Positions 60,908-64,000 of a stretch of DNA of 64,000 nt are shown one piece after another (positions within the stretch are counted from its first letter, which is position 1; every line of letters starts with the position of its first letter). This DNA is from Bacillota bacterium (GTDB lineage Bacteria > Bacillota > Clostridia > Oscillospirales > Oscillospiraceae), in the NCBI GenBank assembly GCA_030529825.1, contig JAUMWD010000006.1, positions 22,720-86,719 on the forward strand, written 5' to 3'. The position numbers were made by a program, and so were the translations under genes. The notes beneath the pieces are model-generated. The model ran no database searches. It was given only the letters and a program-made list of their open reading frames with translations, and was not told where the DNA came from.

Positions 60908-61426
60908 ATGGCAAGCTTTTTAAAGAATTTCAAGAATTTAACCAAGCCCTTCGTTGACGACGAAGATTACATTGAAGGCGACGAGGAAGAGTACGAGGAA
61001 GAAGAATACGAGGAAGACCCGGAAGAAGAAGTTTACGAGGAGCCCACTCCCAGAGCCGGCTTCGGCAAGCGCAGTCCCGCACCCAAGGCAAAGGAATACT
61101 ACCGGGATTACAGCGAGCCCCGCAAGACTCCCGCACCCAGAGCAAGTCGTCCCGAGGTTCATACCTATGCTCCCGCCTCCTTTGACGAGGTAAAGGAAAT
61201 TGCACAGAATCTTCTTGAGCACCGTGCGGTCATCCTCAATCTTGAAGACACCGACCCTGACGACACTGCCCGTCTCCTGGACTTCATGAGTGGCGTTGCC
61301 TTTGCTCTTGACGGTCAGATTCGCCGCATCGCAAAGAAGGTTTATGCCTTTGCTCCCGCAGGTGTTGACTTCATCGGCTTCTCCGTTGACGACGGCGATG
61401 TTGAGAACGACGACCTGTACATCTAA
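60908..61426 (+). CDS. sepF: Cell division protein SepF
   Basis: A 172-residue FtsZ-binding protein. The N-terminal amphipathic helix (MASFLKNFKNLTKPF) binds membrane, then comes a very acidic linker of Glu/Asp/Tyr, a basic Pro-rich stretch and the C-terminal SepF domain from about 85 (PASFDEVKEIAQNLLEHRAV, GVAFALDGQIRRIAKKVY). The GGAGG site is strong. The linker is more acidic than in Bacillus. Confidence 0.94.
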   Translation: MASFLKNFKNLTKPFVDDEDYIEGDEEEYEEEEYEEDPEEEVYEEPTPRAGFGKRSPAPKAKEYYRDYSEPRKTPAPRASRPEVHTYAPASFDEVKEIAQNLLEHRAVILNLEDTDPDDTARLLDFMSGVAFALDGQIRRIAKKVYAFAPAGVDFIGFSVDDGDVENDDLYI

Positions 61427-61528
61427 TTTCATCAGCAGAAGCACAAGTAAGTAAATATATAAAACACTCCACAGCCGGAGCACAGAGCGAGGTCTTTCGC
61501 TCCGGGTTCAGGCGGAAAGGAAAAAGAT

Positions 61529-62107
61529 ATGATTACTCCTCAGGAAATTCGCGGAAAAGGTTTCGAAACCGTCCTTTTCAAGGGCTACGAAATGGGCGCA
61601 GTTGACGATTACATGGACACTCTGGCAAACGAAGTCGCTGCTCTTCAGACCGAGATTGTCACCCTCAAGACCAAGATGAAGGTTCTTGTGGACAAGATCG
61701 AAGAGTACCGCAGCAGCCAGGATGCAATCTCCCTGACCATGGTTCAGGCTCAGCAGATCAGCGCCCAGACCGAGAGCGACGCACGCGCACGCGCAGCGGG
61801 CATTATTGCCGAGGCTGAAGCCAAGGCTGCAGCAGCCATCAGTGACATTGATGACCGTATCGCTCTGGAAGAGGTGCGCCTGCAGGAGGCAAAGCTCTCC
61901 ACTGCCAAGTTCTTCGACTCCGTCCGCGCACTCTGCAAGGGTCAGCTTGCAAACATGGATGCACTGGGTATGGGCGTAAAGCCCGTTGCCGGTGATGATG
62001 CAATGCGAATACAGGCTGCCGAAGCTACCGGCGCAAATGCCGCACCCGCAGCCGCTTCTTTTGATTCCGACAGCACTCAGGTTTTTTCCTTCACCAAGGA
62101 GAACTGA
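61529..62107 (+). CDS. divIVA: DivIVA-domain protein
   Basis: A 192-residue curvature-sensing coiled-coil protein. The N-terminal DivIVA domain starts MITPQEIRGKGFETVLFKGY with the Phe/Lys membrane-binding loop and GAVDDYMDTLANEVAAL. A coiled coil covers about 30-130 and a flexible Ala-rich tail follows. It marks poles and septa. In Bacillus ylmG and ylmH lie between sepF and divIVA; here they are absent. Confidence 0.92.
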   Translation: MITPQEIRGKGFETVLFKGYEMGAVDDYMDTLANEVAALQTEIVTLKTKMKVLVDKIEEYRSSQDAISLTMVQAQQISAQTESDARARAAGIIAEAEAKAAAAISDIDDRIALEEVRLQEAKLSTAKFFDSVRALCKGQLANMDALGMGVKPVAGDDAMRIQAAEATGANAAPAAASFDSDSTQVFSFTKEN

Positions 62108-62131
62108 TTTTCCCATCGGACACAATCTGAA

Positions 62132-62162
62132 GCAGAAAGGCGTGCATTGCACGCCTTTCTGC
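62132..62162 (+). terminator. Hairpin between divIVA and ileS
   Basis: GCAGAAAGGCGTGC (62132-62145) pairs exactly with GCACGCCTTTCTGC (62149-62162). There is no T-run, so it may only partly stop transcription. No T-box is seen before ileS. Confidence 0.65.
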
Positions 62163-62200
62163 ATTGTATCAAATCACCGTTAAAGGAGAAAAACGCAACC

Positions 62201-64000
62201 ATGGCACAGAAATATGATTACACTCTGAATCTTCCCAAGACCGAATTCCCCATGCGCGCAGGCCTGCCCAAGCGCGAGCCTGATATGCTTAAGCATTGGG
62301 AAGAGCTGGATATCTATAACGAAATGCTGAAGAAGAACGAGGGCAAGCCCCTGTTCAATCTTCACGACGGCCCTCCGTTTTCCAACGGCAACATCCATAT
62401 GGGCCATGCTCTGAACAAGGCCCTGAAGGACTTCATCACCCGCAGCTACGCCATGCGCGGCTACTACACCCCCTATATCCCCGGCTGGGATAATCACGGC
62501 ATGCCCATTGAGTCTGCCATCATCAAGGAGCAGAAGCTCAACCACAAGGCCATGAGCGTTGCCGACTTCCGCAGCGCCTGCGAAGCCTATGCGGAGAAGT
62601 ACATCAACATCCAGATGGAAGGCTTCAAGCGCATGGGCGTTATCGCCGACTGGGAGCATCCCTACAAGACCATGGATAAGGGCTTTGAGGCTGACGAGGT
62701 CCGCGTATTCGGCAAGATGTATCAGAACGGCCACATTTACAAGGGCCTCAAGCCCGTTTACTGGTGCGCTCATGACGAGACCGCACTGGCCGAGGCGGAA
62801 ATCGAATACAAGGACGATCCCTGCACCACCGTATATGTAAAGTTCCCCATGAACGACGATCTGGGCAAGCTGGGCCATCTGGACCACAGCAAGCTCTTCT
62901 TCGTTATTTGGACCACCACCATCTGGACTCTCCCCGGCAACCTTGCTATTGCTCTGCACCCCGATGAGAGCTATGTCATCGTAAAGCCCGAGGGCAGCGA
63001 TGAGATGTACATCATGGCCGAGGCACTGGCGGAAAAGGTTATGGGCATCGGCGGCTTTACCGAGTTCAGCATTCTGGAAAAGCACCCCGGCAGCTTCTTT
63101 GAGAACATGCTGGCAGACCATCCCTTCCTGCCCAAGACCTCCCGTCTGCTGCTGGCTGACTATGTCACCATGGATTCCGGTACCGGCTGTGTTCACACCG
63201 CACCCGGCTTCGGTGCCGACGACTATCAGACCTGCAAGCGCTACGGCATGGACATGGTCGTTCCTGTTGACGATCAGGGCCGTCACACCGACTACGCAGG
63301 CAAGTACGCCGGTCTCCGCACAGAGGAATCCAACCCCATTATTCTCAACGATATGAAGGAAGCAGGCTCCCTGTTTGCTTCCGAGGATATTATCCACAGC
63401 TATCCCCACTGCTGGCGCTGCAAGCACCCCATCATCTTCCGCGCAACTCCCCAGTGGTTCTGCTCCGTTGACGGCTTCAAGGAAGAGGCTGTCAAGGCCT
63501 GCGAGGATGTCCGCTGGCTTCCCGCATGGGGTCAGGACAGACTGGGCGCCATGATTCGCGAGCGTGCCGACTGGTGCATCTCCCGTCAGCGTCGCTGGGG
63601 CCTCCCCATTCCCGTTTTCTACTGCTCTGACTGCGGCAAGCCCGTTTGCACCGAGGAAAGCATCGAGTCCGTTGCAAAGATCTTCGAGGAAAAGGGCTCC
63701 AACGCATGGTTCGAGATGGAGGCCGAGGAGCTTCTGCCCAAGGCTTTCGTATGCCCCCACTGCGGCGGCGTTCACTTCACCAAGGAAACCGATACTTTGG
63801 ACGGCTGGTTTGACTCCGGCTCCACCCACTTCTGCGCCATGAAGCGCGATCAGGGCTTCTGGCCCTCCAGCATGTACATTGAAGGCGGCGACCAGTATCG
63901 CGGCTGGTTCCAGAGCTCTCTGCTGGTTGCAGTAGGCGCTCTGGGCATGGGCTCTCCCTACAAGGAATGCCTCACTCACGGCTGGACCGTTGACGGCGAA
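62201..64000 (+). CDS. ileS: Isoleucyl-tRNA synthetase (3' end outside the window)
   Basis: The first 600 codons of ileS. The ATG at 62201 follows AAAGGAG by about 12 bases. The HIGH-type motif is GNIHMGHALNKALKDF near residue 62-77. The editing domain follows (WTTTIWTLPGNLAIALHP, DSGTGCVHTAPGFGADDY). The catalytic domain resumes with HCWRCKHPIIFRATPQWF and LDGWFDSGSTHF. KMSKS and the C-terminal zinc domain would lie past the window edge. It charges tRNA-Ile. Confidence 0.97.
   Translation, partial: MAQKYDYTLNLPKTEFPMRAGLPKREPDMLKHWEELDIYNEMLKKNEGKPLFNLHDGPPFSNGNIHMGHALNKALKDFITRSYAMRGYYTPYIPGWDNHGMPIESAIIKEQKLNHKAMSVADFRSACEAYAEKYINIQMEGFKRMGVIADWEHPYKTMDKGFEADEVRVFGKMYQNGHIYKGLKPVYWCAHDETALAEAEIEYKDDPCTTVYVKFPMNDDLGKLGHLDHSKLFFVIWTTTIWTLPGNLAIALHPDESYVIVKPEGSDEMYIMAEALAEKVMGIGGFTEFSILEKHPGSFFENMLADHPFLPKTSRLLLADYVTMDSGTGCVHTAPGFGADDYQTCKRYGMDMVVPVDDQGRHTDYAGKYAGLRTEESNPIILNDMKEAGSLFASEDIIHSYPHCWRCKHPIIFRATPQWFCSVDGFKEEAVKACEDVRWLPAWGQDRLGAMIRERADWCISRQRRWGLPIPVFYCSDCGKPVCTEESIESVAKIFEEKGSNAWFEMEAEELLPKAFVCPHCGGVHFTKETDTLDGWFDSGSTHFCAMKRDQGFWPSSMYIEGGDQYRGWFQSSLLVAVGALGMGSPYKECLTHGWTVDGE

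Noticed and set aside
62107-62200. T-box upstream of ileS, as in many Firmicutes
   Set aside because: The gap is only 93 bp and holds one plain hairpin; the T-box core is absent.
62180-63979. Long reverse-strand open frame (599 codons) opposite ileS
   Set aside because: It is the shadow of the strongly biased ileS coding frame; its protein has no recognisable domain and no ribosome site, while the forward frame is clear IleS.

Overview
The window is bacterial chromosome from a spore-forming member of the Clostridia, most like the Oscillospiraceae/Ruminococcaceae of the gut. The evidence is a spo0A gene with upstream 0A boxes, a ypeB germination gene, a DivIVA-IleS junction, a T-box and an L10 leader of Firmicutes type, a type III glutamine synthetase, strong AGGAGG-type ribosome sites and moderately GC-rich coding DNA. 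Most of the window is ordinary core genome in short operons. No tRNA, rRNA or CRISPR array was seen.

Layout. 1-1.5 kb: end of a coiled-coil membrane protein and a zinc-ribbon protein. 1.6-7.4 kb: a leftward six-gene operon with an alarmone-type HD hydrolase, a STAS-APH kinase fusion, a free STAS protein, a dicarboxylate-type symporter carrying an N-terminal ATPase-like domain, an FMN alpha-hydroxyacid dehydrogenase and a DUF362 protein. 7.5-10.5 kb: an acyltransferase, an alpha/beta hydrolase and an EFR1-type flavodoxin-ferredoxin. 10.7-13.2 kb: an AT-rich scar with a frameshifted small gene, a lipoprotein, a truncated tyrosine integrase, a copy of the last 22 codons of spo0A and inverted repeats; it ends in a purA gene missing its 3' part. 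13.2-20.3 kb: a leftward ammonia/glutamine operon asnB-glnN-pyrG-nadE-purA' behind an Asn-specific T-box. 20.4-26.0 kb: LysR and GntR regulators, a YkvI-type transporter and two ketopantoate-reductase paralogues. 26.0-27.3 kb: spo0A.

27.5-31.8 kb: an MMPL transporter and a coiled-coil partner with a one-base frameshift. 31.8-35.7 kb: ypeB, gltX, trpS. 35.8-38.0 kb: envelope sugar genes (WecA/TagO-like, WecB). 38.0-39.4 kb: three small unknown genes and a phosphoesterase. 39.6-47.0 kb: prs, pth and a glycogen operon glgC-glgD-glgP-pfkB. 47.2-49.8 kb: a CAP-SLH surface protein and rplJ-rplL behind an L10 leader. 49.9-58.9 kb: divergent repair and tRNA-modification clusters, miaB-(unknown)-mutS-CPBP-folT leftward and mutL-miaA-hfq rightward. 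59.2-64 kb: an envelope protein, ylmE, sepF, divIVA and the start of ileS.

The most interesting points are the STAS/ATPase/symporter operon, which looks like partner-switching signalling built onto a transporter; the rearrangement scar that broke purA and carries a spo0A tail; the T-box that places asparagine, glutamine, CTP and NAD synthesis under tRNA-Asn charging; and palindromic repeats that supply the ribosome-binding sites of mutL and miaA. All functional calls rest on reading motifs by eye. No database search was made.
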